The position numbers were made by a program, and so were the translations under genes. 64,000 bases of DNA from Norana najaformis (lineage: Eukaryota; Annelida; Clitellata; Crassiclitellata; Hormogastridae), in the NCBI GenBank assembly GCA_964023275.1, contig OZ029918.1:32917739-32981738 (forward strand), written 5' to 3'. The notes under the pieces are model-generated. The model ran no database searches. It saw only the letters and a program-made list of their open reading frames with translations, and had not been told where the DNA came from. Shown here piece by piece: positions 1-10,450 of the stretch (position 1 is the first letter of the stretch; each line of letters starts with the position of its first letter).

Positions 1-2
1 TG

Positions 3-512
3 TCACCTGAAGGACATTTGTTGATCCTAAAGGTCGAAAATTCCATCAATCAACTTGAGATCTATGGATCGAATGCTGCTCTCATCAGTAGCATCCGGTT
101 ACCCGACCACATCCGACAGCCAAAGCATGTCATTCAGACTCCCACTGGTGGCTTCTTCATTAGTCATAGCATGAAATTGTCTTCATTGGAAATATGGGTC
201 ATTAGTAAACTGTCCAGCAGTGGACAAGTCCTCAGCGTCTTTATACCCTGGAATGTGTCGGAAAGATTAAGCCAGCCGTGTCACTTGGCTTTCGATTCCA
301 TCAACAATCGCCTTTTTGTGATCGACATCTGGCTTCATAAAGTAATTCTACTTGATGGAGATTTTTCTTGGAGCCGAACTCTTCTTTCAAAGGATAAGCA
401 TGGAATCTCTACACCAACGAGAATATGTTACAATCCAGAGAAATCTCAGTTGATTGTAGGCCTGTGGGGAAATGGAACCAAAGTCTTCGAAATTAATCAA
501 GAAATTAATTGA
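3..512 (+). CDS. NHL-repeat protein, C-terminal end (partial)
   Basis: The frame is open from the window edge (codon at 3-5) to a TGA at 510-512, about 169 residues. It reads as the last blades of an NHL beta-propeller: the segment HVIQTPTGGFFISHS is followed by repeats with hydrophobic strands and LFVIDIWLHKVILLD, matching the usual NHL pattern in which a variable residue-VADxxNHRV-hydrophobic strand recurs. Such ends are common in invertebrate TRIM/wech/TRIM71-like proteins, many of which act as E3 ligases or RNA-binding proteins. No RING or B-box is visible because the gene starts outside the window. The protein ends FEINQEIN. Family assignment is firm at the fold level; the specific orthologue is unknown. 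Confidence 0.6.
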   Translation, partial: SPEGHLLILKVENSINQLEIYGSNAALISSIRLPDHIRQPKHVIQTPTGGFFISHSMKLSSLEIWVISKLSSSGQVLSVFIPWNVSERLSQPCHLAFDSINNRLFVIDIWLHKVILLDGDFSWSRTLLSKDKHGISTPTRICYNPEKSQLIVGLWGNGTKVFEINQEIN

Positions 513-597
513 AATAAGTTTTTGCTCACTGGATTTATGGAGGCACTCCTATCGAGGATTGTGGCCTCCGAAATTTAACATAATTCGACAATATGAT

Positions 598-690
598 TTT
601 ATTCGGATTAAAATGGCGGGCTGAGGTTTCAACCCGGGTTGCAGAGGTGGAAAGCCGATGCGTCTCCGCTCTGCTACCAAGCTAGCTTTA
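598..690 (-). repeat. tRNA-derived SINE head (fragment)
   Basis: Read on the - strand, this has an A-box-like stretch (TAGCTTGGTAGCAGAGCGG) followed about 30 nt later by a B-box-like GGGTTGAAACC, the arrangement of a pol III tRNA promoter. There is no complete cloverleaf, so it is a SINE head rather than a tRNA gene. Confidence 0.4.
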
Positions 691-1560
691 AGATAATTGT
701 TAAGAACGCATATACTATATCTTCGTATATCTTCGGAAAATTATGAACATCAGAAGTAGAACTGTTAATCCACCGTATGCTTTCTTAATACTATTTGAAA
801 ATCTAGGATGGATTGTTTGATATTTGATATTTAGTTGAGAATATTCTTTAACGTTGTTGTTGATTATTATATGTGTAGGATGCAGCGTGTGAAATTGGCA
901 GTTGATATATATTGAGCATGACTGAACCAAGGTTTAACAAACGATGTCGTATGGCTACTGTGGCCGTTGACCTCTCCTTCTTGAACCGTGTTACTTGTTG
1001 AAAATAGTTTTTAGTTGTTTTTGAAAGAAGTCCTTTGGAAGGGGTAAGTTTTAGTCAATTGAAAGGACAAGTATATTGAAAGATATTAATTTCTTGAATG
1101 AGGTAGGTTTTTTAAAAGAGATAAGTATTTGAAAAGGTAAGTTTTGAGTTCAGATCGACTAGGCCTACATAATATGTTAAGACAAAATGCGCTTCAGAAT
1201 CTGCAATTGAATAAACATAACTCACCCGATGTAAATACTGAATAACAACAGACAACAGTTTAAACGATATTCAGCGACATTGCGGTTTTGAAAAACCGTA
1301 CGCAGAAAGACTCAATATATCTTGCTAAGCCATCGGCGAGGTAATGGTTTGCTAGGTCTGATAAAAGCTATACGCAATCGGTTGTTTTTTCACATTTGGA
1401 CTTCCTTATGACTCGCCTCTTTACATGTCCAGTGATAAGCGATCGCTGCACAACAGGAGGCCAGGAATTGATCGATGTGATACAGTTCCACATGTGTTAT
1501 ATGCCTGAAGAATAGTGTTAGTTCAAATCTAATGTCGGCATTAATTGTTCACCCTTATCG
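691..1560. other. No gene seen
   Basis: AT-rich intergenic DNA. Stop codons are dense in all frames and I recognise no repeat family or RNA. Confidence 0.5.
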
Positions 1561-1572
1561 TTTAATGTGTGG

Positions 1573-1935
1573 TACTCTATTGGTTAGGGTGCAGCTGGTG
1601 TGTCAAACGATAGGTCTGGGGTTCAAATCTTACCAATGATTAAAATATATTCCGAGATTCTGTTCAAACGGCGCCTTCTACCGAACTCCGCTAAAAATAA
1701 GTACACTGGCAGTACACTTCGGTGGGAAGTGAGGCGGCGATTGTAAGGATTGGCAACCCACCCTCAGACGTCTTCTAAAGCGTTTGCGAGGTTTATTAAA
1801 ATGCGATATATAAATAACCATATGCATATACACATACATGCATATATTTGCCGAGACTGAGAAAAAAGGTGTCGCTAACGCTTCATACACATGTTTGCCT
1901 CTCGGGGGTTATCCTGGGAAACAGTTCTTCTTCAG
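1573..1935 (+). repeat. tRNA-derived SINE copy
   Basis: The head has GGTTAGGGTGCAGCTGG and a B box GGGTTCAAATC. It is followed by the body found elsewhere in the window (15985-16235, 34287-34537), including 'actccgctaaaaataagtac' and 'tgccgagactgagaaaa'. A diverged copy with an AT-rich insertion in the middle. Confidence 0.5.
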
Positions 1936-1964
1936 TTAGTGGTAAGTTTGCATATACGTATGTC

Positions 1965-2170
1965 CGTGGCACGGCGGTCTAACGGGAACGCGTTTAGTCA
2001 ATGATCATACGGTTGCGGTTTCGACTCCGGGTAACGACCCTGGGCAAGTTGTTTGCACACACTTGTCTCTGTCACCAAGCAGTACACTTTGGTACGGACC
2101 GTACGGGCGTAAGCTGAGAAGTAAACGGCAAGTCCTGCGATGCACTGACCCCGTGTCCAGGGCCTTGGGA
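1965..2170 (+). repeat. SINE copy, second family
   Basis: Head with B box GGTTTCGACTCC, then 'gaccctgggcaagttgtttg' and 'gtaaacggcaagtcctgc'. The same body recurs at about 8000-8160, 45380-45500 and 60090-60345. Confidence 0.5.
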
Positions 2171-2330
2171 TTCGTCCTAAAAGGGAGATGAACGCCTTCC
2201 CGACGTCTCACTTGATTTATCAAACTTCCAACCTGACTTGAAGTCTGATCTGGGTTGATACCTGTTTCCAGATTGTTTATTCTCAACGAATTTAGCCCTG
2301 TTTTCATCTTGACCTTGCGTCTTCTCATTT

Positions 2331-2945
2331 TTATTTGGGCTTGTTTCCTTTGGTTTCCTCCTTTTGAACCCACTCAGATTCCTCAATCATATGGGCGTCG
2401 GTATATGCTTCGACACTTGCGAACATCTCTTCCAAAGACATTTTTCCTTTCTGCTTAAGGAAAGTCCTCATATCCTTTGGATAGGTTATGAAAAACTGAT
2501 CCATCAGAATCAGTGTTTCGAGGTCTTCATATGTCTCTTCTAATCCAGCCATCTGGAACCACTCTTTAAGATATAGCCTCAGTCTTTCAACGAACTGTAC
2601 CGACGTCTCACCAACTTCTATTCGGCTTTGCGTGAACTTTCTCCGATATCCACCGTCTTTACGTTTTCTCTCCTCGAATTCCATTTCCTGTAGTCGCTTC
2701 CTCTCTGAAGCCTCTAATTCCACCCGTCACCTTCTTGCTTCCTCCACTCTGATCCTCTCTTGGGCTTCTTCAGCTCTTTCCCTCTCTTGGGCTTCTTCAG
2801 CTCTTTTCCTGTCTTCGGAGTCTTCCTGCCTTCATTTCTCTTCCTTCACCTCCAATTGTCTTTCGCTCACGAAACTCCTCAGACCCTCGTCTTCATAGCC
2901 AAGGCCCTGTCCTATCTTCATCCACTTTTGGAATTCTCCCGCCAT
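2331..2945 (-). pseudogene. LTR-retrotransposon gag-like relic
   Basis: Reading from ATG at 2945 on the - strand gives MAGEFQKWMKIGQ, then a charged Glu/Arg-rich coiled segment, then a SCAN/capsid-like helical segment with YRRKFTQSRIEVGETSVQF and DQFFITYPKDMRTFLKQK. That is the order seen in gag proteins of Ty3/gypsy-type elements of many invertebrates. Two in-frame TGA codons interrupt the charged segment, and no pol follows, so the copy is dead. It is fused at its 3' side to SINE sequence. No LTRs or target-site duplication could be defined around it. Confidence 0.55.
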
Positions 2946-3854
2946 GATAAGTTATTTAAGAATAACAATGCCCAAAATAATAGGCAAAATACAGCGCTAA
3001 ATAACTCTTCGGCCACTTACTAAAATCGTGCCCCTATCACCTCGCTAATCTGCCCCCAACCTGCCCACCAGCAACAGTGACGTAAAATGTCAACGTCACA
3101 ATCTACAGGCTAGCGTGAAGCTCCGCCCAAAACACGGACTAGCGTAGAGCTCAGCCCAATATAGACTACTGCACCAGGTGCCACGTCAATATTCAAAAAC
3201 CTATGTGCTGTAAATTAATTCTCAGCACAGAATCACACGAAGAACTTACTAACGCACCTATAGCCACTAAATCAGACTCTTACTAACAAATGGATCTCGA
3301 AATGTGGAACGCAATCCCTCCAACGAGCATCCCAGATATATGTAGCGGTTACCTTCATTTTTAACTGAAATCTCTTTATCTGTATAAATTGCTTACTTAT
3401 TTATGTTTGATGTCTACAGATCACTATATAATTACTTGAGTCCGCTACGTAATACAGACATTGATCATATGCTGTTGTTCACTTTATTCAAGTATTGACT
3501 GTTATCATTAGTTTATCAATAGTTTATGGCTCGCTAAATGTCTTTCAAAAGTTTTATTAAAGACAATACAATGTAATATATCCAACAGTCCATTTACATT
3601 TATGCAATGAAAGAATCTCATTACCTTACATAGAAGGCCAGCATTTATCTATGCTAAAGGTAATATGTAATTTAACTTCCCCAAGATGAGCTTCTCCACG
3701 TCAGATACTCCAAAGTCCTTCAGCAGAAGTATGGATCCGTTTCCATCTTTCATGTGGCAGTGCGATTTTCCCAGAGTCCTTCAACATGAGGCAATATGGC
3801 GATTCCTGTAAAACACACTGGGTTACTACTTGGTAGACAAGCAGTTACTGTTCT
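2946..3854. other. No gene seen
   Basis: Probably in part the 5' leader/LTR side of the gag relic read on the - strand, but I could not define LTR ends. The remainder is AT-rich with no recognised feature. Confidence 0.35.
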
Positions 3855-3990
3855 TTCATTTCATTTTCATTTCAGTTTTTATTGCTTCACAAAAAGACAA
3901 CAGCATATAACATATTACATTTTAAAAGAAAATTCATGTGGGATACAACAGGCAATCCCAGATAGAACTATGTTCCGCTTATTAGGGACG
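3855..3990 (-). repeat. Dispersed repeat, inverted copy of 56070-56200
   Basis: The stretch from 'attgcttcacaaaaagacaa' to 'gggatacaacaggcaatccc' matches the reverse complement of about 56070-56200 with scattered differences. At 56.2 kb it ends in an ATGAA-rich tail, suggesting the 3' end of a LINE or SINE. Apparent ORFs across it are incidental. Confidence 0.5.
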
Positions 3991-4789
3991 CCTACGTCAC
4001 ATGGAATGCTATTTGTTGATCGAAAGTTTCTTATTTTGACGACCAAACTCGATGATGAGTTAGTCCACAGTTTCACGAACAAAGACACGTTCGAATACGA
4101 CGCTCTAAGTTCCTTCGATTAGTACCCACCCGCGACGAATCGACATTGTCTGATATCAGCTTCAAGTTCGACACACTTCGAAAGGTACGTCCTTAAGACT
4201 GCTCCTTGCAGCTAAGACTTCGATTCTACAAATCGTAAACGGCGACTTAGTACCATCAAATCGATCGAATAGACTCCTACTTGAGAATTACGAGGCGTCC
4301 ACAACGACCTTCGCGTCTGCTACCTTTCGAAAGACTGTCGATTTTCAACCGTTTTCACGCTTAAATCCTTTTCAGAAGATCGTCTGCTGATGATGTCAGA
4401 ATTTTCAAATTCTTCACTACGTTGCTTAGCCTTGCAGTTTCAACGGTTAGACCGATCGTTTGGTGAGTTATGGCTGCCGTTCAAATTCGCCTTGTCATGG
4501 TTAAAACTGTCCACGTTGAACAACAGATCTCTTTGGCGTGATTAGTCAATACATAACAAACCCCAGTAAAACCTATTTAATATTCATAAATTAGCTAAAC
4601 TGGCCTCCATTTAACTATTTACTTATATTGTTGCTGGCCGGCTTAAGCTAACACTAAATCTAATCATTCTTGACTAACTTTAAACCAATTATGTTAACTA
4701 GTCAGCTAGATATAAAACTATTCAAGTAAGTATGTCAAGATTACAAAGCAAATGCGGATTAAGGAGGACGGCTCGCTACGCTTCATGTA
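3991..4789. other. No gene seen
   Basis: No ORF with recognisable domain, no RNA and no repeat matching the rest of the window was found. Confidence 0.4.
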
Positions 4790-5092
4790 GCTATTGTCAT
4801 AATATGCTGAAATTTAACCAAACAATTGTGCTAATGTGCACACAATGTCAAACGTGAACAATAGGCTTTAATCTATCTGCTTGTCCAAAAAACAAACCCT
4901 ACAGTCTTTACTACCAGAAAATTATGACTGCCAAAATAAGTTCATAAAGACTACTAAAGTTTTAATGTGACAGAAAAGTTAATGGTTTATATTTGAGCTA
5001 GCATTCTACACAGTACTCAAAGATAAACTAAAACAATTCTCAGTAGTACCAAAGAAGCTAATGGTTACATTTCACTCAGCTGGAGAATGTCA
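4790..5092 (+). repeat. Diverged copy of the 8.5/46.5-kb sequence
   Basis: Matches 8520-8850 and 46450-46790 along its length, for example the run encoding FYTVLKDKLKQFS before the 'gagaatgtcacct' motif. In this copy the frame is broken by stops. Three copies in one window could be a dispersed repeat or a decayed exon. Confidence 0.5.
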
Positions 5093-5330
5093 CCTAGATC
5101 CTATCCTTATTCCTCTTCTTCCCCTAGTCTATCTCGACGCCCAAAAGACCATCCTTCGTAACCCTCTGACGGTCTGCCTGCCTTCTTCTTGTATCTTGAC
5201 ATGAAGTCGATTATGACCTTCCTACCTATCGATTTTGTTTTTATTGAGCACCTGTGAATAAACTGGTTCCCCCGACTTAGCTTTCGAAGGGCGCGGTAGG
5301 AATCTCGAGTTTACCATTAGGATGATTGTT
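5093..5330 (+). mobile_element. CR1/L2-like LINE 3' end
   Basis: Carries the 3'-terminal module repeated many times here: 'cctatcgattttgtttt', 'gcacctgtgaataaactggt', 'cttagctttcgaagggcgc', then a short tail derived from GATTACGA-type repeats. The module follows a recognisable reverse-transcriptase C terminus at 11642-12290, which identifies it as a LINE 3' UTR. Confidence 0.55.
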
Positions 5331-5499
5331 TCACGTAGCTTCACCCGGGCAATGCCCGAGGCCTGGGGTGTTGTGTTTTGTTAGTCATGTGCCACAGATT
5401 TATCGTTTTATTTATGCGCGACGCACCTGTGCTCATCCATCTGGTCCCCCTCATTATTCAGGCTTTATTAGGACTGATTAGCCAGCTGTTATTGATTTC

Positions 5500-5720
5500 C
5501 GGCTAGGCCTTTCAACCTGTCTATGCGGTATTTCAATTAATCGGCTACTTTCATCACTGGTAGCACAGCCTCAGCAATCATCCCTTTGTTCAATTGTTCA
5601 CTTCTCAACTACAATAACGTATGAGTCGATCCTTGATCGATCGGATTTCGATCGAGTTTTTCCAACGGATTATAATTTTGACTGCTTTTCAGGTGAAGTG
5701 ACCACCTTCATGCGTCATGA
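5500..5720 (+). promoter_or_regulatory. GT61-1 5' flank with RTE-like module
   Basis: The stretch from about 5555 to 5640 is homologous to the flanks of the other two GT61 genes and to the 5' end of the RTE element at 25515-25612. Shared words include 'cacagcctcagca', 'gttgttca'/'attgttca' and 'gtatgagtcgatcctt'. By eye the identity to the RTE is about 70%. Being upstream of the coding exon, it may hold the promoter or a 5' UTR exon; that is inference. Confidence 0.4.
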
Positions 5721-5926
5721 TAACGAAGTGATTTAGTTAAAATGGATGAAGGGGTAACGTAATATACAAATATATATATATATTCATTTATTCTTACTAG
5801 TACTTAAACTAATCCTTCATCACCCTGTAATGATGGATCAGTTTGTCAACATATTGATATATTTGCTCGATATAATGTTTTTGTGCTAAATCATTGTTTT
5901 CATGTAATTAATTGGTTTAAATTTCA

Positions 5927-7650
5927 GCTCCGCGCACGTGTTTTAGAAAGTGAATTAATTAAAGGAATATCAACAACACAGCATGCAGCAAGTTCAGGAT
6001 TTGGGCTCAAAACGCATAGTCGTCTTCCTATTCTTCACAGTAACCTTTACAGCCGTCATCCTGATGAATATTTTCGACGCTTCGCTGATGCAGTTTCAGT
6101 CGAATATATGGAATAAAAGTGGTGCGCAGATATTGTTGGGTGGTTCTAGCTGTCACCACAGCGAGCCAACATTAAAGGAAATAACCCATCCATTTTCGGC
6201 CCTTCTCCTTCTATCGTGTGGAAGTACGCTGGAACGCATTCATCTATTGAACGTCGCACTTGAACGCTTAAGAGTTCAACGGCTGATGCCACTTAAGAAA
6301 ACTCAAGACTGGAATATAAGCGCACCAAATCAATTAGAATTGTTAGCCGAGTGGAACGATACCTTCTTTAAGGATCTATCCAGTTACTCGCAAATAACAA
6401 CCGTCATTCTACCGTGGCTACGCAGTCCTCAACAAAAAGAAGAGGAATGGAGTTCGTTAACCGATTCTTCAAACCTGCTCATTCAAGAGTATTACGAGTC
6501 GACTGCCACTGATCCTCTGTGTACTTGGATTGAGATCCCTGGAAAGGTAGAATTTAGCTTTGACGTTATTAATAACTGGACGTGCAATCGAAACACAACT
6601 CGTGGAGCCATCCCGAAGTCGCTATCTCTGCTCGCACTAAACGCAAAGCCTCCCTACAAGGGATATTATTATCCGGCCGCATTTCCACCCCAATTTTTTA
6701 CCGAATTGCCTCGTGTACTTCTCCCGTTGCACATAATCAGATCCGGAATAGCAAATGGTGTCGGCAATGTTTTCATTCGGAATGCCAAGATTGTTCCGTA
6801 TGCGTGTTTTCCTGATGAGAAATTAATTCCCCCGGAAAACATTGAGAACATTCCCCTCTATAATGAGGTTTTCGTCATTGCTCAGTCGTACGGTTCCCTT
6901 AACTACCACCGCTTGGCAGAAACGACACCCAGAATAGCCATCTTTATTGAATTTCTACTTCAAAACCCATCGATAATGATCCTTGCACCGGAGAACAAGG
7001 GCCGAATTGTTGAACTACTGACGGTCTTGGGAATTAAGAGCGATCGTATCATTAGTGGTTGGTGTCGAGCGGAGATTATCTATTTACCGAGAGCCACTAC
7101 ATGCTGCTTTCCGCATTTTCTCGAGACCCAATTTCTATCTCTACTCTACCGGAAATACCTTAAGAAAAACTTCCCGTCCAACACTCGCAACAAAGTCGTC
7201 TTCATCCGACGAACACAGTATCGTTTTTTCAACAATCAATCTGTAATCGAAAGAGTCGTGGAAATGGCGGCGCATGCGCATAATCTGAGTTATGTAGTTT
7301 TCAGGGATAATCCGTCGCCCTCCTTCATTGACATGATGCGTATGTTCAACGCGGCCGTCATGGTTGTCGCACCTCACGGAGCTGGTTTGGCTAACCTCGT
7401 TTTCTCCGAACCTGGAACGTTCGTCGTCGAAGGAGTCTGCAATCGTCCTCACACGAACCTCTTCTTCCAGAGAACCGCTCAGGTTCTCGGACACCGATGG
7501 CACGGAATTCCGTCAAGTCGTGGGTGTTTACTTGGAGGGGTTCACGGAGTGGTTGGCGAGGTCACAGTCGAGCCTTCCATCATCAACGACACGATTAGGA
7601 CCTACTTGGATTTCTGGGATGAGACAACTTACAGAAACAAGTCATTGTAA
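5927..7650 (+). CDS. GT61-family glycosyltransferase, copy 1 (GT61-1)
   Basis: One coding exon, ATG 5983 to TAA 7650, 555 residues; the first ATG after an in-frame TAA. A 3' splice site (tttaaatttcag, ending at 5927) precedes it, so a 5' UTR intron is likely. Residues about 10-30 form a hydrophobic anchor (VVFLFFTVTFTAVILM), giving a type II Golgi/ER membrane topology with a lumenal catalytic domain. The C-terminal half has GT61/DUF563 hallmarks: NYHRLAETTPR near residue 307, VVFIRRTQYR near 406, and VVAPHGAGLANLVFSEPGTF near 461. This family includes EOGT, POMGNT2 and plant xylosyl/arabinosyltransferases, which use nucleotide sugars. Donor and acceptor cannot be read from sequence. Several N-glycosylation sequons occur (for example NWT, NTT). 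First of three tandem copies and apparently intact. Confidence 0.8.
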
Positions 7651-7814
7651 TAGTTGCCTTATAGTATCAGGCCTACTGTTTAAGACTTATGCCTTCACGA
7701 TGCTCAAGTGCAATTTCTTTAAAGCCATAACTCAGCAATATCACTTGGAAGAAGGATTTTAAAATTTTCAGCTCCGATTGAGAAGCATGAACAGAAACTA
7801 CATAAGGGGCAGGG

Positions 7815-8250
7815 TTGGTGACTTTGTTAACAGAAGTCGATGTTCGAAGCCCCACCAGGACAGAAACTATGTATTTGTTCCACTAGTGCCAACTAGTGGA
7901 ACAGAAATATTGACACATCGAAAATACCACTGTGCGACAGGGTGGTCAAATGGGTTAGTGCGCCGTGTCTGTGATCGAGAACTTGCTGAGCGGACACCGT
8001 GTAATGAACGTGGGCAGCTGTTTTCTCGCACTTGCCCTATACCCAAACAGTAGAATTTGGTATCTGCGTATGGTGGGATGTAAATGGAAAGTCATGCGAC
8101 GCACTGGGCCATGTCCAGGACCTTGGCATTTGTCAGTTGCTGGCTTAGGGGCCGATTAGCGTGGGAAGATCAAGCAACCCCGGAGGACTGTCCTCTCGTC
8201 CTCATTAGGCCAATACGCCTATACCTATACTAAGAAAATGAAACTTGCAA
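7815..8250 (+). repeat. SINE cluster downstream of GT61-1
   Basis: Nested SINE pieces: a head with 'gttcgaagccccaccagg', a second with 'gtggtcaaatgggttagtg', the shared body 'tgcgacgcactgggccatgt', and a tail 'actaagaaaatgaaac'. The same parts recur at 26700-26815 and 45010-45690. Confidence 0.5.
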
Positions 8251-9186
8251 CTCTTCGTGCCCACGGCAGTTTTCGGGAGTTAGATCGAGTGAGTGAAAAT
8301 TACATCATGCCTGGAGGGTATCAAACGTGCAATAGTTCATTAAAATGTGACAGTGGAGGTGGCAGTGAAAAGTAGTAAAGAAACTAAAAGTCGCAATCCT
8401 CAAATTCCCCTCAATTGCAGCATAGCAAAGTGTAGTGTACGAAGTCATAAAAACTAGCACACATACGCTTCGTATTTGGAAAGCCATCGTAGTAATTTGC
8501 TCAAAATGGACCGGGCAATTGTCATAATATGCTGAAAAATTGCACTAAGGAATTGGCGGACTCAGAGAGCTATCCATAAAACAGAAGGCCTACGCTTGAG
8601 CTTGTGTCCAAACCATGCCTAAAGTGAACAACAATTCATCTAGCTGTCCAAAAAAACCATGCAGCTTTTACTATGAGAAAATAGATACTGCCACACAAGA
8701 TTATAAAGATTACTTAATTTTTAATGTGACTGAAGAGTTGATAATTACATTTGAGCCAACATTCTACACAATACTGAAAGATAAACTAATTGAATTCTCA
8801 GAAATTCCAAAAACGCAAACACTTCACTCAGCTTGAGAATGTCACCTACAGACCAGCGAGGTGAAGATGAAGCCATTGAACTTCAGCAGCCTAGAGAAAA
8901 TAAAAAATAAAAACGGTGTGAGATAGCAAAATATTCAGATTGCAAAGGAAAGTGAACAGATGGCAGAACTGTTCTGTTTGACCTGTTAACTGTGTTTTTC
9001 ATTTACCAGAGTATTATGCGAAACTGGCTTTTGAGAATAAAGTCAATGTGAATTAGAAACTCGTTTTCGTGCATTTAACCTGTGAAAAATTGTACATTCG
9101 GGTGATTACTGTTGCCATGTTTGTGCTTCAGGGCTGTTGGGGATCCAAGGCAAAAGGTAATGTGATACCCTTCCTCCCTCACCCCG
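8240..9186 (+). repeat. GT61 3'-flank segment shared with 46225-47085
   Basis: Colinear with the DNA downstream of GT61-3, starting at 'cgtgcccacggcagttttcgg' and running to 'ccctcaccccgtagtggtt'. It contains an ORF at 8615-8836 (73 codons, SSSCPKKPCSFYYEKIDTAT and so on) that is shifted and truncated at 46.5 kb and broken at 4.8 kb, so I do not call it a gene. The homology stops abruptly at about 9187. Confidence 0.6.
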
Positions 9187-9187
9187 T

Positions 9188-9437
9188 AGTGGTTCACTTA
9201 CAGCGGCTCACGGAGTGGTTGGCGTCGTCACAATCGAGCCTTCCATCATCAACGACACGATTTGGACCTACTTAGATCTCTGGGATGAGACAAATTACAG
9301 AAACAAATCATTGTAATAATCGCCTTATTGTGGTTGGCCTAATGTTTAAGACTTATGTACACACGACGCTCAAGTGTAATCTTTTTATAGCCTTAACTCA
9401 GTAAATTTTACTTGGAAGAAGGGTTTTGAAATTATGT
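9188..9437 (+). pseudogene. GT61 C-terminal fragment (fourth, partial copy)
   Basis: From 'cacttacagcggctcacgg' this matches the last 40 or so codons and 3' UTR of GT61-2 (26406-26640) almost base for base, including LTAAHGVVGVV-coding sequence that distinguishes GT61-2 from GT61-1. There is no upstream part of the gene. At its right end it is fused to the IHO1-like exon 4 relic. It marks a recombination junction in the array. Confidence 0.75.
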
Positions 9438-9449
9438 TTTTTTGTTTGA

Positions 9450-9523
9450 TGCATTATTTTTATTGGACAAAATTTCCACGATGGAGTTTCCACGATGACA
9501 CTCTGGCTCTTCTCAAGATTAGA
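9450..9523 (-). pseudogene. IHO1-like exon 4 relic (block A)
   Basis: Corresponds to parent exon 4 at 52148-52246. It still encodes SNLEKSQSVIVET, then a 13-bp duplication ('ttccacgatgga' repeated) shifts the frame. The exon's 3' part is missing because the block starts here. Confidence 0.75.
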
Positions 9524-10450
9524 CTGAACTAAAAAAATTGCAAATTTCCTTAGTCTATTTAATTCCCAGACGGCCCCATTCACTGAGCAAACAGCTAGCC
9601 CACACTGTGCCTCTGGTGTTGACTGGTGGTCATCTATATGCCTAATGTGGACGGAGCACTGGTGGCTGTTAGTTTAACTAAGCGCAACATAATGGCTGAA
9701 TTTAAACACTGCTAAACCAGCACAAACAGATGTCTGCAATAGAGCAATGCTGAAATTGCAAATGCAGATGTCTGCAATATAGCCATGCAGAAGTGCATCA
9801 TTGCCTCTTACATAATTTGTATTGTGCTTACTATAGCTGCTGCTGCTTTCATTAAGTTGTATTACAATGTATTGAAATTGTAAAATTATTTGTATAGCGC
9901 TCCCCAGAGATAGAACTATTCAAAGATGCACACGGCATGAAAACCATGAAAACAGATCAATCTTAAGACAAATGAGCCACAGAACTGCCTATTTATTTCA
10001 CAGTAAGACTCAGTTATTCTTAGCTAAATGTTTGCTATTTTACTGTCAACATGTAACCACAAATCTAACAGTCCATCTACGAAACAAATGCTACATATCA
10101 GCACACACTGCGACATTTTTAATAGTTTGCATCGTTTTACAGCTAGTGCTACATAAGTATGTTACAGCAGTTAACTACAAGGTTATGGGTTCTTACTTTT
10201 CTCCATGAATGTTGTCAACTGGCACTCAGTGGATCCTATACCCAGCTGCGTGCTCTCTTTCAGACAGGCCACAGCGACCCGGACTTCAGCAGAACATTCT
10301 CTTATACCAGATACCAAGCTGTTCCACAAATCCCTCTATCAAAGAAAAAATCCAGCCAATCAAAATATCAATCAATACGCCAATCAAATCAACCGTTTAA
10401 AAGATTCTTAAGTAACTCAACGGTGTCACAGTAATTAATCAGAGCACTTG

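Noticed and set aside
8615-8836. 73-codon ORF as a gene
   Set aside because: Homologous copies at 4.8 and 46.5 kb are frameshifted or stopped, and there are no splice or start features; treated as a shared repeat or relic.
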